Source: Fistulifera solaris
Lineage: Eukaryota; Bacillariophyta; Bacillariophyceae; Naviculales; Stauroneidaceae
Reading direction: 5' to 3'
DNA length: 64,000 bases
Assembly (NCBI GenBank): GCA_030295235.1
Contig: AP026128.1
Location: 558,001-622,000 of the forward strand
The position numbers and the translations under genes are program-made. Of this stretch, positions 21,738 to 32,260 are shown one piece after another; position 1 is the stretch's first letter, and each line of letters starts with the position of its first letter. Below the pieces are notes generated by a model that saw only the letters and a list, made by a program, of their open reading frames with translations, did not search any database and was not told the origin of the DNA.

Positions 21738-22581
21738 TTATATGTTTAATCCGAATAATGTGCCATCAAATTGTGATAGATCGTCTATCACGTAATCTGC
21801 CTCCTGTACAAAGGATTGTTTTTCTTCCGTTGTGAATCGAGGATCCGGAATGGCAATGACTCTGCAGCCAGCCGCTTTGCCGGACTTCACTCCGGACAAG
21901 GCATCCTCAACGACCAAGCATTCGGTCGGATCCACGCCCATCTGTCGGGCCGCTTCCAAGTAGATATCCGGAGCGGGCTTCCCTTCTTGGACGAGAGGAT
22001 GATCGCCTGGCACGATGACTTGGATTCGGTCAAAGAGGGGACCGTGTCGTGTCCGTTTTTTCGCGACGGAAGCTGCTCGACTCGAAGTGGCAATGGCCAT
22101 GGGTATCCCGGCCGCCGCGAAGCGCTCCACGAGCTCGGAAGCACCTGTACATTTTTCGACTTCCCTCGCAATATTCGTTTAACTTTTCTTCCCATCCCTG
22201 CCATAATTCGGTGACCGTCGGTAAATTGTGATCGGCAATCTTCCATACGTCTCGTGCATAAGATATGACAATGGGAGCCCATTCCGATCCTCGTAATCCA
22301 AGCAACTGCTTTTTGAGTTCCCAAGGCAACCGATATCCTTCTGACGCGTAGGATTGCCACAAGTCTTCGGGCAATTGATCTCGAAACACGGCGAGCATCG
22401 CCTTGTCACTGAGTGCTTCCGTGTCAAGCAAGGTTCCGTCGAGGTCGAAAAGAACCGCCTTGATTGGCTTGTCAGTCGCGGTCATTGGTCTAATATGTCG
22501 TGTTGGACTTGCTTGTTGATCAGTTTTTGCGAGGAGGCAATATCTCGGCCATAACAGGGCTGCAAACAAGATGATGAACAT
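21738..22581 (-). CDS. HAD-superfamily phosphatase, subfamily IA (frameshifted)
   Basis: Motif I is VLFDLDGTLLDTEAL (nucleophile Asp, D-x-D-x-T), motif II IATSSR, motif III Lys in EGKPAPDIYLEAA and motif IV VVEDALSGVKSGKAAGC. The cap region (GLRGSEW) resembles pseudouridine 5'-phosphatase and the FMN-hydrolase half of plant riboflavin kinase; the exact substrate cannot be told. The frame changes at the C3 run 22163-22165 (plus strand): removing one base joins NEYCEE to VEKCTGASELVERFAAAG. The Met at 22581 gives a hydrophobic N-terminal segment (a signal anchor or targeting signal); the Met at 22485, just before the HAD core, would make it cytosolic. Divergent to LSM14. Confidence 0.82.
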
Positions 22582-22917
22582 TATAGCAGATCGGTATTGT
22601 TTGCGAAAAAAGGAAAAAATGCTGCTTTTGTTGCAACTCGTGACTGAATTCCAGTCGGTTAACCATTGCGGATCCGTGCTTTGTCCGTTGACCGTTTTCT
22701 TTTCTGTGGTCCTCTTCTGCTCTGGTCGTCGTACGTCGATTTCTGACAGCGTGTAAAAAGCACGGCAAAACGCAACGATCGATCGACCGCAACGATTATT
22801 ATTGCGATGAATAATAAGGACAACAAACAATCAAGAACAGTCTCAAATAATTTACCATTATCCTTTTCGTTACGCATTTGAGTCAGTTACAGGTTTGTTA
22901 GGGCCTGTGCGAAAATC
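22582..22917. other. Divergent promoter region, HAD gene / LSM14
   Basis: Noncoding, 336 bp. Nothing specific. Confidence 0.4.
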
Positions 22918-23948
22918 ATGACAAACCCGTTGTTAGGTATGTTAACAAATTCCATTTTGCTGCAACATTCATCCTCGCCCATGAGAAATCCTGCTCGGCA
23001 TTATTATTTGTATCGCCGCTGACACCCTCCTTCTTTGTAGGCAAGCGAATTTCTCTCGTTTCCAAGAAAAATATTCGTTACGAAGGTGTCTTGTATTCTA
23101 TCAATGAACAAAATGCTACGGTAGCGTTGCAAAACGTCAAAACTTTCGGGACGGAGGGTCGTGAATTGGCCGAAGAAGGATGCATTTTTGTAGCTCCTGC
23201 CGATACAGTACATCCCTATCTTCTCTTTCGTGGACAAGATATTAAAGATTTGCATGTACATGAACAGCCAGCCGAGGAGCAACCGACACAGACGACGGAG
23301 CCGACTCCTACTGTCCCAGCAGTGAAAGAAGAACCCAAGCCCCCTGTCGCAACAACAAAGCCACCGGCAGCACAACCAAGCAACCCTGCGAAACCACCAC
23401 AACCCACGCAGCCGACGAAGACGACTAGTGAGAATGCTGGACGAGGAGGAGAAGGCCGAGGAAATAACAACAATCGCCGCGCACGAAACAGCAAGGCTGC
23501 TCCCGGGACGGGTGCGAGTTTGCTAAATCGCACGGCTCGTGGTGTAGTAGGAGACACCGCTACCCCGCAGGGAGAATTCGACTTTCAATCCAGCTTGGAA
23601 AAATTTAAAGAGCAGAGTGACGATAACGATGAACCAATCGCGGAAACGGCTTACGAGAAGGACGACTTTTTCGACTCGATCTCGTGTGATGCTCTCGACA
23701 AGCAATCTGGAACGGACAATCGATTGAAAGGAGCAGAAGAGCGTCGTTTGAATACAGAGACCTTTGGTGCGGTGGCTTTGAACACGCAGAGCCGAAGACG
23801 GGGCGGTATGAATGGACGCGGAGGCCGAGGACGTGGTGGTGGACGTGAAGGTCGAGGCAGCAGCACAACCGGAAGAGGTCGCGGCGGGCGTGGAGGCCGC
23901 GCCGGTGGAAGAGGCCGGGGACGTGGACGCGCTTTCACGTCGGAATAA
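22918..23948 (+). CDS. LSM14: LSM14/Scd6-type P-body protein
   Basis: Exon 1 (22918-22936) codes only MTNPLLG. After a 104-nt intron exon 2 (23041-23948) continues KRISLVSKKNIRYEGVLYSI, the Lsm14 N-terminal domain, with FGTEGR and YLLFRGQDIKDL. A Pro/Thr/Gln linker follows, then the FDF motif (GEFDFQSSLEKF), the FFD box (YEKDDFFDSISCDAL), the TFG box (LNTETFG) and RGG repeats to the end. This is the complete layout of LSM14/Trailer hitch/Scd6, which binds DDX6 helicase and decapping factors and represses translation in cytoplasmic P-bodies; RGG motifs bind RNA and are arginine-methylated in the family. No frame break. Confidence 0.95.
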
Positions 23949-24808
23949 AAAGAAAGGCAATAATGCTGCAAGCGGGGGCGCTTCTTGTGTTGCGGAAATC
24001 CTTGCTTGATTAGGCCACACTTAACTCTAGATATCATCTTGCTATTCGTTTTTCACAACTTGATTCCCTGTCTTTCACCGCTGTCGTTGTTGCATGCTTG
24101 ACTCGATTGATAAAAGTTTTGGCTTGCTTTCCTTTCGATGTTCCTTCAGTTCACGATTCTTTCAGACGATGCGCTTTTCTAATTCGACAAGTATTTCCAT
24201 GTGGCACTTTAAAAGGATGGATTTAAAGTTTTTTTTGATTCTGACAAAGATGTCGCTGCTAAGGACATATAAAATTTTTACGTCCTTAGCCGCTGCTCCT
24301 TGCTAAAGTTCATTATTTCGAAATATTAGGAAATAGATCCAGCTCATTCATGACTGAAATGCAGTCGCGGATACTTACACGGCGAAAATTTTACTCCGTA
24401 TTCGTTATCTGCGCTTCATTTTATTGCTGTCGATCTCTCGTATATTTATTTGTTGTTTCATTTGTTTGTCGTTTTCTGGCAAGGCCGAAGAGTGTTGGAA
24501 AAGCCTGGGGTAGAGGCGTGTTCATTAGGTTGCAAGATTTGTTGCTGCTATATTCTTTTCGGCAGCAATATTGACGATCTTATATTGTGCCTTTCAAGAT
24601 CGTAGCACCTACGAAAAGCACAAAATACCTCCCAACAATGCCAGGGATTACGCGAACAAGAAGACATTTTATATTCACTTCTTTAATCATGATTTTGGGA
24701 TTCTCACGCCACGTGGCGAGTTGGAGCCAAACGCTGACCCAGTCGAGCTTCACGCAATCCATGAGACTCGTCCGGCGGCGGACGTCGTACCATCAAAGTC
24801 AAATACGG
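23949..24808. other. Spacer upstream of the glycosylase fusion
   Basis: Noncoding up to about 24560; contains the hairpin element at 24349. From 24587 the frame of the downstream glycosylase is already open, so the right part may be leader peptide or 5' UTR. Confidence 0.45.
24349..24369 (+). repeat. Dispersed hairpin element (CATGACTG type)
   Basis: CATGACTG, loop AAATG, CAGTCGCG. It lies 400 bp after LSM14. Confidence 0.75.
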
Positions 24809-24811
24809 ATG

Positions 24812-26508
24812 ATGCCCGAGGGTCCGGAAGTCCGAACTCTTGTGGATCAGTTACAAGGAGGTGTGGGGAAACGACTGGTGAATATACAGGTCTTGTCCGG
24901 TCGATATCGTCAAAATGGGCCTCCCGATGGGTTTGTCGAGTTTGCGTCTACCATTACGCGATACGTTCCGGGTGACGACAAAGTGGACCACGTCGATATT
25001 ATTCAGGAATGGAACTGCAAAGGGAAGTTCATTTATATCGTGCTGGATGATGGAAAACAGGTGCATCACAATCCTAATTTTCAAAGATCCATTTTTATTA
25101 CTTTGGGAATGACGGGAAAGTTTGTGGCAGAAAAAGTGCACCGACAGGATAGTCGGTTCGCTCGATGGTCCATGGAGCTTCTCGATTTGAACACGATGAA
25201 GACAAGTAAGATATTTTACCACGATCAAAGAAACTTTGGCACCCTCAAGTTTTGTTTGAAGCGCGCAGATCTGCAAGAGAAACTTGATTCGTTGGGACCA
25301 GACATTCTTGATAGCTATATCACTGAACAAATGTTTCTGGATATTGTGGCTGCGCAAAAGCAGGATCTTAATATTTGCAAGTTTCTCATGAATCAAACAA
25401 AAATTTCTGGCGTTGGAAACTATATCCTTGCTGAAGCGCTTTACCGAGCTATGATCGATCCTTTCGCGTCATTGCACGAAATCAACGAAAGCCGGCTGAA
25501 AAGTCTTTTCCGTGAAATTCGTACCACGGCACTGCAATCTTATCAGGCGAACGGCTTGACTCGGCAAAACGGTGGGCAATACAACACCATGGACGGTGAA
25601 CAGGGCCGATTCAGCTTTGAACTGCAATGCTATGGCAGGGAAACATGTGCGAGAGGAAAGCCTGTACTGAGAGAAATCAATGGGCCCCATGATCGAACTA
25701 TCTGGTACACGGAAGATCAACTGTTTATGCCTCGAGATTTGAGAGTGACCGGATCCGCTCAATCTCTCCAGCTGGATGATTCTTCATCCGAGCAAATGGA
25801 AGAGACTTATGTCTCGTTTGACCTCGCGGATGGGCTGACTGAGCCTAGTTGGCGAAGCGTCCTTGAAGACACATTTGAATCCGAGTCATTTAGGGCATTG
25901 AAAACATTTTTAGAAAAAGAAAGGCGGGATGGTGCAACTATCTATCCGCCGCAACAAAACATCTTTTCTGCTCTAAACAGCTGCCCGTTTGATCAAGTCA
26001 AGGTGGTCATCGTGGGGCAAGATCCTTACCATGGTCCCGGGCAAGGAAATGGTCTCGCATTCTCGGTTCGATTTGGAGTTCAACCACCCCGTCTTTGCAG
26101 AATATATTCCGCGAGGCTATGTCAGATGTTGGCATCGCGCAGCCGCTTCATGGCAACTTGGAATGTTGGGCAAAGCAAGGTGTTCTGCTTTTGAACTCGG
26201 TTCTTACGGTACGCCAAGGCGAGGCGAATAGTCATGCGAATAAAGGCTGGGAAGATTTCACTGATGTAATCATCCGACGGCTCAATGATGACCGCGAGAA
26301 TCTCGTCTTTCTTCTTTGGGGGCGTCCGGCTGCGACGAAAGCGAAATGCGTTGACGAAGGGCGTCATCATGTCATAAGAACCAGCCACCCTAGTCCACTG
26401 GGTGCTACTAAAACCAACTCGCCGTTTTTGTCGTCGAAGTGTTTCAGCAGATGCAACGAGTATCTGACTTTTGACGGTAGCGCTCCTATTGACTGGAGTG
26501 TTGTGTAA
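24812..26508 (+). CDS. Fpg/MutM-type glycosylase fused to uracil-DNA glycosylase
   Basis: One frame joins two base-excision repair enzymes. The first half is Fpg: after Met comes PEGPEVRTL, where Pro is the Schiff-base nucleophile and Glu the second catalytic residue; NCKGKFIYIVLDDG holds the conserved Lys; SGVGNYILAEALYRA is the H2TH motif. The C-terminal finger has Cys-x6-Cys (CYGRETC) but lacks the second Cys pair, like zincless plant and viral relatives. The second half, from LTEPSWRSVLEDTF, is family 1 UNG: GQDPYHGPGQGNGLAFSV, VLLLNSVLTVR, HPSPLGA. The frame breaks inside UNG at the C4 run 26087-26090 (one more C gives PPPSLQNIF); the linker between halves is unbroken. The frame is open upstream to 24587 (Met at 24638), so a processed leader is possible. 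Confidence 0.88.
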
Positions 26509-26720
26509 AATACTGGACGGACTAGGGGACTAGGCACTAAAGACATCGAGAGCCATCCTAGTTGACTGGGGGCTACTAAGACCACTTCGTCGTTTTTGTC
26601 GCCGACGTATGTCAGCAGATGCAACAAGTATCCGACATCTGACGGGGGCGTTCCAATCGGTTGAAGTGTTTTGTAAAACTGGGATGGGCTAGGGGACTTG
26701 TGACTCAAGAAAACTCGAGA
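26383..26720 (+). repeat. 168-bp tandem duplication of the UNG 3' end
   Basis: The last codons of the UNG half plus 3' flank (26383-26550) are repeated at 26551-26720 at an offset of 168 bp. The second copy starts AGCCATCCTAGTTGACTGGG against AGCCACCCTAGTCCACTGGG, and both end near CTAGGGGACT. The downstream copy has substitutions and lies after the stop. Confidence 0.85.
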
Positions 26721-27128
26721 CTCACAAGAATGTCTTGTGACTACCGTTGCGATTTTTCTTTGTGGATACAAGTTCTTGTTATTCCGATGTCCGCGATGTT
26801 GTGAGTCAACAAATTACTCAGTTTCACTTCAACAAACGAGTGATGACGGCGCCTTCTCGACGAACTTCCAAACATCGTCATTCTCATTATCACTTCTTTC
26901 TTTGACAAAGAGGTAGATCACGTTGACTTTTAAGCATTCGCTCTCGAACGAAAACGAAAACCACCTGTTTCCCAAACGCGTCAACTCTTAACTGCCAATT
27001 GTGTTCGCAACTTTGCGGAGAAAAATCGAATAGCGATATCAGCCGAAATGCGAATTGTCAATCGCATTACTTTCCATTGGACCGAATTATTGTTCTCAAT
27101 ATAAATTCAAGAATTGCATACAACAAAG
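26721..27128. other. Spacer upstream of the carotenoid oxygenase
   Basis: Noncoding, about 400 bp; probably the promoter of the downstream gene. An AATATAAATTC stretch at about 27098 could act as a TATA box; this is weak. Confidence 0.35.
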
Positions 27129-28856
27129 ATGAATCATTTGATCTGTTCCCTGCTTGTCTTTAGCTCGCTCCCTCATGGGATATTTGGCTTTCATGTGATT
27201 TCCCCTTCGATAAGAACCCCGTCGTCGCTCCAGTCGTCTGTATCTGTTTCATCGAGTCAAGCAAAGTCCCAGCCAAACGAGGCGATGCCTTGGCCACTCA
27301 ACGTTGAAAAATACGGCGAGTTCGATCAACACAATGATTGGGGTTTCGTGTATTCCTCTGTACCTCCGGAAGCTTCTTCGTCGTATGAAATTGGCGATAT
27401 TGAAGGTCAGATTCCAGCAGACTTGTCTGGGGCATACTACAAGGCAGGACCTGGAAACTTTGAGCGAGAAGGACGAAGATATGCGCACGTCCTCGACGGA
27501 GACGGATTCGTAGCGGCTTTTCACTTTGACAACGGAAAGGCTCGATACACAGGTCGCTTTGTGGAGACAGAATATTTTGTCCACGAGTCACTGGAAGACA
27601 AAATCAAATATCGTAATGTCTTTGGAACTCAGCGCTCTGGCAGCATACTCAAGAATGCATTCGACTTGGTTCTCAAGAATGTCGCTAACACGAATGTGGT
27701 GAAATGGGGCGGACGGTTATTCGCGTTATGGGAGGCAGGTCGTCCCTACGAGCTAGACCCGGATACTCTGGAAACATTGAAGCAAGCAGAGGATGGGCCC
27801 TATGAGGGCCTTGGCACAGATGCAAGGATCAGAGGTATCACAGTTGATCATGGTGGTCAAATTGATAAGCTCATGGGCGTAGGACGTGCATTTACAGCAC
27901 ATCCTCATATCCTCGATGATGACACGATGGTCGCATTCAAAGCAGCCACCAGCGTGACAGACAAGAAATCCTGCTTAGAGTTCTTGGAATACAACAAAAA
28001 CTGGGAAGTGAAAAAATCAGTTGATTACTCGTTTGATGTTGGACCGCCACCACACGATTTCAGCATTTCAGAGATCTACTACTGCTTCTTCGAGAACCCG
28101 TTCGGTGCCATGGACAACGTCCCGTACTTGTTCGGCGTCAAAGCCCCGACACAAATAATGCAGCTTCTGCTCCGTCGACCAGCTATTTTGCACTTGGTAC
28201 CGCGACATTCATCTGCAAAAGCCATGACGGTGGAAGTCGCGCCCTACTTTAATATTCACAATGTTCCGGAAGCAATTGAAAGAGACGGGAAACTTTACTT
28301 GTATTCTAACGGATGGGATTTGAATGATCGACGATTTTTCCCAGATTCCAAGGATTCTGTTCCTTTCCTCGGCTCGTGGGGCGGTCTTTACCCAGATTTC
28401 ATAAATGGCGTCGTTCCTCCGAGTTTCCTGTACGAAACAGTGGTGGATTTGCAGTCCGAGACGACGGTTAGTCATAAAGAAGTTGCACCGGGAGTAGTCA
28501 TGGAGTTCCCTGTTTCGGATCCAAACAACTCGGAGGTTGTGTATTGTACAGTTGCCGCTACCGACTACACATCTTTGCCTGGAACCGGATTGTGTAAAAT
28601 GAATGTCAAGACGTCGGAAGTGGAGTGCTGGTGGGCCGAAAACAAGGTATTCACACACGAAGTTACTCCAGTTTCGAAGCTGAATGGCGAGGCTGGGTGC
28701 TGGCTTCTTACCCTTTTTTACGATTCTGGCAAGAAGCGTACATCCCTGGCCATTTTCGACAGCGAGAAATTCCACGAAGGCCCAGTCTGCCGATTGCATT
28801 TGAAACATCATTTGAGTTATGGTCTTCATGGGTCCTTTTCGTCGTCCTTGAATTAA
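27129..28856 (+). CDS. Carotenoid cleavage dioxygenase (RPE65 family), plastid-targeted
   Basis: Intact exon of 575 residues. The N-terminus MNHLICSLLVFSSLPHGIFG then F looks like a signal peptide with the Phe needed at the transit-peptide start in diatoms, so plastid location is inferred. The core starts IPADLSGAYYKAGPGNFE, with HVLDGDGFVAAFHF. Four iron-binding His are visible: FTAHPHIL, PPHDFSI, FNIHNVPEA and the C-terminal YGLHGSF. The family cleaves carotenoids or apocarotenoids with O2 on Fe(II) to aldehydes or ketones. The cleaved bond cannot be told. The residue usually flanking the third His (Phe-His-x-x-Asn) reads FNIHNVP, a small variation. Confidence 0.92.
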   Translation: MNHLICSLLVFSSLPHGIFGFHVISPSIRTPSSLQSSVSVSSSQAKSQPNEAMPWPLNVEKYGEFDQHNDWGFVYSSVPPEASSSYEIGDIEGQIPADLSGAYYKAGPGNFEREGRRYAHVLDGDGFVAAFHFDNGKARYTGRFVETEYFVHESLEDKIKYRNVFGTQRSGSILKNAFDLVLKNVANTNVVKWGGRLFALWEAGRPYELDPDTLETLKQAEDGPYEGLGTDARIRGITVDHGGQIDKLMGVGRAFTAHPHILDDDTMVAFKAATSVTDKKSCLEFLEYNKNWEVKKSVDYSFDVGPPPHDFSISEIYYCFFENPFGAMDNVPYLFGVKAPTQIMQLLLRRPAILHLVPRHSSAKAMTVEVAPYFNIHNVPEAIERDGKLYLYSNGWDLNDRRFFPDSKDSVPFLGSWGGLYPDFINGVVPPSFLYETVVDLQSETTVSHKEVAPGVVMEFPVSDPNNSEVVYCTVAATDYTSLPGTGLCKMNVKTSEVECWWAENKVFTHEVTPVSKLNGEAGCWLLTLFYDSGKKRTSLAIFDSEKFHEGPVCRLHLKHHLSYGLHGSFSSSLN

Positions 28857-29370
28857 AGGAGTATTCGGTGTAGGGGAGAAACCATTGTGAATTGATGCTG
28901 AGAAAAGAATGAGCCCCGTCTGATCCAAAATAGATTATTTAGAGAATGTTATTTTATTGTTAGCCAATTCTACAACATAATAGTGCGAGGTAAGACTCAT
29001 GGATAAAGATCGGCATCTTGAATTCATGAGTGATGATGATGACAGCCCTAGCTAGCGTTAACGTGTACGGCTTTACGACACGCGAGGTAAAATGCGTGCG
29101 ATCGCGAGTGACTCAGCTTTTTTCGCGTCAACACTCAACACTCGCAAAAATATGATGAGCATGTCAAACACGCCAGAACAGATTATAAGAACAAGCGATT
29201 AAGTTCGTGTCATGGCTCATGTCAGCGCTAAACACTCAGCGAAAAGTCGGCCACACGTTTCCCTCGTCTTACATTTATGATTCTCTGGCTCCCCCAGCCC
29301 CAGCGGATGGTATAAGAGCTGCTCAAATTGATTTGAGAACCCCATCCCGAACTTTTATCTTGCAATTATC
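28857..29370. other. Spacer upstream of the plastid protein gene
   Basis: Noncoding, 514 bp, no repeats recognised. GGTATAAGAGC at about 29309 is a possible TATA box 60 bp before the next start. Confidence 0.4.
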
Positions 29371-29967
29371 ATGAAACGTTTTGTGGCTGCACTAATATAT
29401 CTCTTTACCGTTAGTGACGCTCTGGTCCCTAGCTTCCGAAGGAATGTTGTCCGACATGAGACGCAGCTTGGTATGTTCAATTTCTTCGACTCGTTACGAC
29501 GATACATTGATCCTTCTTGGGAAAACAATGAAGAGAAGGCAGAAGAGAAGGACGACGAAGCCGCCGGTTCCCATCGTTTAGTTTCGATCCCCGTCCAATC
29601 CCTCAAACCAGGAGCCTTACGTCTGTTTCTTATGTTTTATCTTATGGGATTGCAGAACACTCCCGATCGCCAGACTTGGCGAGCCAATCAGCCGTCGCCG
29701 GACGAATACATCGTAGACTTTTACTATCACGATCAATCGGGTCTAATATCCATCAAACTCGGGGAAAATGAAGTTACAATTGATCGCTTGGGGACAAATC
29801 CATCCAATGCTTATATCATGCAAGAATCGGTGATAGTTGAAGGGGTGCTTAATGAACTCCACACGTGCGCGTTTGATGAATCTGTAGCAAAGGAGGATCG
29901 TCTTTTGCTCTTGAAAGAGCCTCATGATGCCATTGAGAAAGCACGTGATGCTCTGTCTTTTGGTTAA
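29371..29967 (+). CDS. Plastid-targeted protein of unknown function, paralogue A
   Basis: 198 residues. The first 18 form a signal peptide (MKRFVAALIYLFTVSDA). An acidic linker (EEKAEEKDDE) precedes the conserved part: PGALRLFLMFYLMGLQN, VDFYYHDQSGLISIKL, YIMQESVIVEGVLNEL and PHDAIEKARDAL. The same segments occur in the gene at 32261-32830, so the two are duplicates. I do not recognise the family. The post-signal residue is Leu rather than Phe, so plastid rather than secretory destination is inferred from the paralogue. Confidence 0.75.
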   Translation: MKRFVAALIYLFTVSDALVPSFRRNVVRHETQLGMFNFFDSLRRYIDPSWENNEEKAEEKDDEAAGSHRLVSIPVQSLKPGALRLFLMFYLMGLQNTPDRQTWRANQPSPDEYIVDFYYHDQSGLISIKLGENEVTIDRLGTNPSNAYIMQESVIVEGVLNELHTCAFDESVAKEDRLLLLKEPHDAIEKARDALSFG

Positions 29968-30514
29968 CAACTGCTGGGCACCTCCTCGACTATGAGAAAG
30001 AAAAAAATAAATGCTGTGGGCTATGTACACATGAAGAAATCGATGATGACAAAACAAGCTTATCTATAAAGCTTACGATACATCGAAATCCGTGATAGAG
30101 CTAGCAATGTAGAAATCATCGGCACGCTTTAACTTTTTATTAGCAGTTGCTGATTCATGATGAAACTTATTGTGGCGACCCTTCACTGAAAGTCTCATAA
30201 ATTGTTTCTGCGACCTGAATCATAGTGCTAATAACTCACAGAACCTAGCGAAGTAGATCCTTTCACCGGGGAGCCTGGGACATCTGTTGTTGCTTTCACA
30301 CTAATGCAGGATCGGTTTATACTTGCGTAGACATGAGTCCGTCAAAGATCCAAAGACATGAGTCCGTCAAAGATCCAAATGTAATGCAATCGTTCTTTCC
30401 ATCTTGCCCTTCCTTGAACTTCATGAATAGAACTAGTTGTCTTTGACATTTTGTAGTTGTATGGTTCGCATGCTTCAAACCACTTGTGAAAGCCAATAAC
30501 AAGAGTCATTCTCT
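29968..30514. other. Spacer with a 25-bp tandem duplication
   Basis: Noncoding. A 25-bp unit beginning AGACATGAGTCCGTC is present twice in a row at 30329-30378. Nothing else is seen. Confidence 0.6.
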
Positions 30515-31335
30515 CTAAAATACATCTTCGTCCGTGTCATCATCGGAGGCAACAACGTCCTCCAGAGAGGTGTAGGTCCGCACACCATGTGGAGCATAGT
30601 GATGCTGCGGGGGGCGATGCTGAGCCATGGGTGGAATCATAGGTTGATATTCATCTACATCGCGAGTTTCGGGGTGATAGGCGGCCGCGTGCATTCCAAA
30701 TGCGGCATTGGCCTTTCGGATAGAATGAGTTAGCTGGAAAATTCAACAAAAGTAGAAGACAAAATCGACGACGCACCATCGTATCCAAAGGGTTATTTTC
30801 GGTGGCTGATTCCGAATCAGAATTGTGTTCAGACAGTTGTACCACTGGATAAGATCCGGAGGAAGAAACATCATCATCTTCGTCGTCATCGTCTTTTGAC
30901 TTTCCGTCGCGTCCGAATCCGGCGAAGGAGGGCGTTTCTCTGCGGAAACAGGTAAAGTCCGCATCTTGATTTTCACAGTTGGTCCCTTTTTCAGAGGAGG
31001 TTTAGCTGCCGTCGTTTTTATCCTCGTGTTTTCGCTGTCCTTCTTTTTCGTTCGGGGCTTTTTGGCTGCTTTCGTCTCCGAAGATGATTCGAGCGAGTTC
31101 TTTTGCGCTTCAAAGTGTTTCCCTTCTTTCCAGGAGGAACCTTGACTGCCACTGGTCGTTTCCAAATTGAAGTTGATTGTAGATTACCTTCCTCATCGAT
31201 ATTCGAACAAATTTCTTCCAACCAAAATCGGCGCTGTGCAAGCTGAGCATTTACAGCCGACTCTGCTCTCTTGACAGCTTCCATGAGCAACGCATGAACC
31301 TTTCTCAGCGACTTTAATTCGGCATTTTTGTCCAT
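30515..31335 (-). CDS. Unrecognised basic/acidic, probably nuclear protein (frameshifts)
   Basis: The start MDKNAELKSLRKVHALL opens a predicted amphipathic helix (to EEICSNIDEEG). A Lys-rich nuclear-localisation-like stretch follows (AKKPRTKKKDSEN), then an acidic patch (SKDDDDEDDDVSSSG) and VVQLSEHNSDSESATENN. A 43-nt intron (30734-30776, GTGCGT...CAG) leads to the last exon, 30733-30515: LTHSIRKANAAFGMHAAAYHP to DDDTDEDVF. Between 31165 and 30900 the reading frame changes at least twice; the exact sites cannot be fixed without homologues. The layout suggests a chromatin or RNA-processing subunit, but I recognise no domain. Confidence 0.55.
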
Positions 31336-32260
31336 GTTGTATAGAGTGCTTTGTAAAATTTAAGTAAGGCAATGCTGTTGACTAAAAGATAACCTTACAT
31401 TGCAATGCATCGTTGCACATGAAATGGGCCAAATTTCATGGGCAAGTGCCTTGCATTTTGGAAAATTCAGTCAAATGTCGAAAAAGCATCCGCATTTCAG
31501 GAAAATTAGGAATAAATATTTAGGATTGTGTTTGTGGAGGGGGTCCCTACTAGACCTATAAGTCTACAAAGTATTCCAATAATTAGTCTAACATGAAAAA
31601 GTACATATTGTTTCGGAGCGGTACTCTATTTTTGTCGGGAGTCGCAGTGCGTTTGGAAAATGACGCAAAGGTTGCACGGACAGACTGCACCCAGTTAAAG
31701 GACTCGTGACTAAAAACGTGAAAAATACTTGCCATGACTCAACATCTTCTAGTACATTTTCTACGCGTGATTGTGTAGCCTGACTTTTGGTCTTTCTCAG
31801 GCCATGATATTTATGATGTTAGCATTGAAATCAAGAATGATATATCGCCCCTCCCTCTTTCTGCCGCATTGGTGTCGATAACACCATGGAAAATGAATAT
31901 GAAGCAAGTGAAAGGGAACGCGAAAAGAGTCACGTTGCCAATCCTTTGTGGTTGTTTGCGTATAGATAAGCCGAAAAATGGATATTTGCTTTCTCAATCA
32001 TTGCGAAGGAAGTGTACCAGCACCGTTGTAGTTTACTCCATTTTGGAATCAATCGAACAAAAAAGACGGTGAATGGGGCCTATCATAGAAAATAGCAACT
32101 TTAGTCATCAAAAAGGCATGATACGTCCGCTCTTTTTATTAAAAGCCGTCATTGTACCCTTTCTCTTCGGCTTCTTTCCAATGAGAGGGCTTGTAAATTC
32201 TCTCATGGTATCGACGACAAGCGATGCATTCTGGAAGGTGTTACCGAGTTTGGATTTGCA
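31336..32260. other. Spacer, 925 bp
   Basis: I see no gene; the frames at 31797-32396 are short, overlapping and partly antisense to the next gene. No repeats recognised. Confidence 0.45.
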
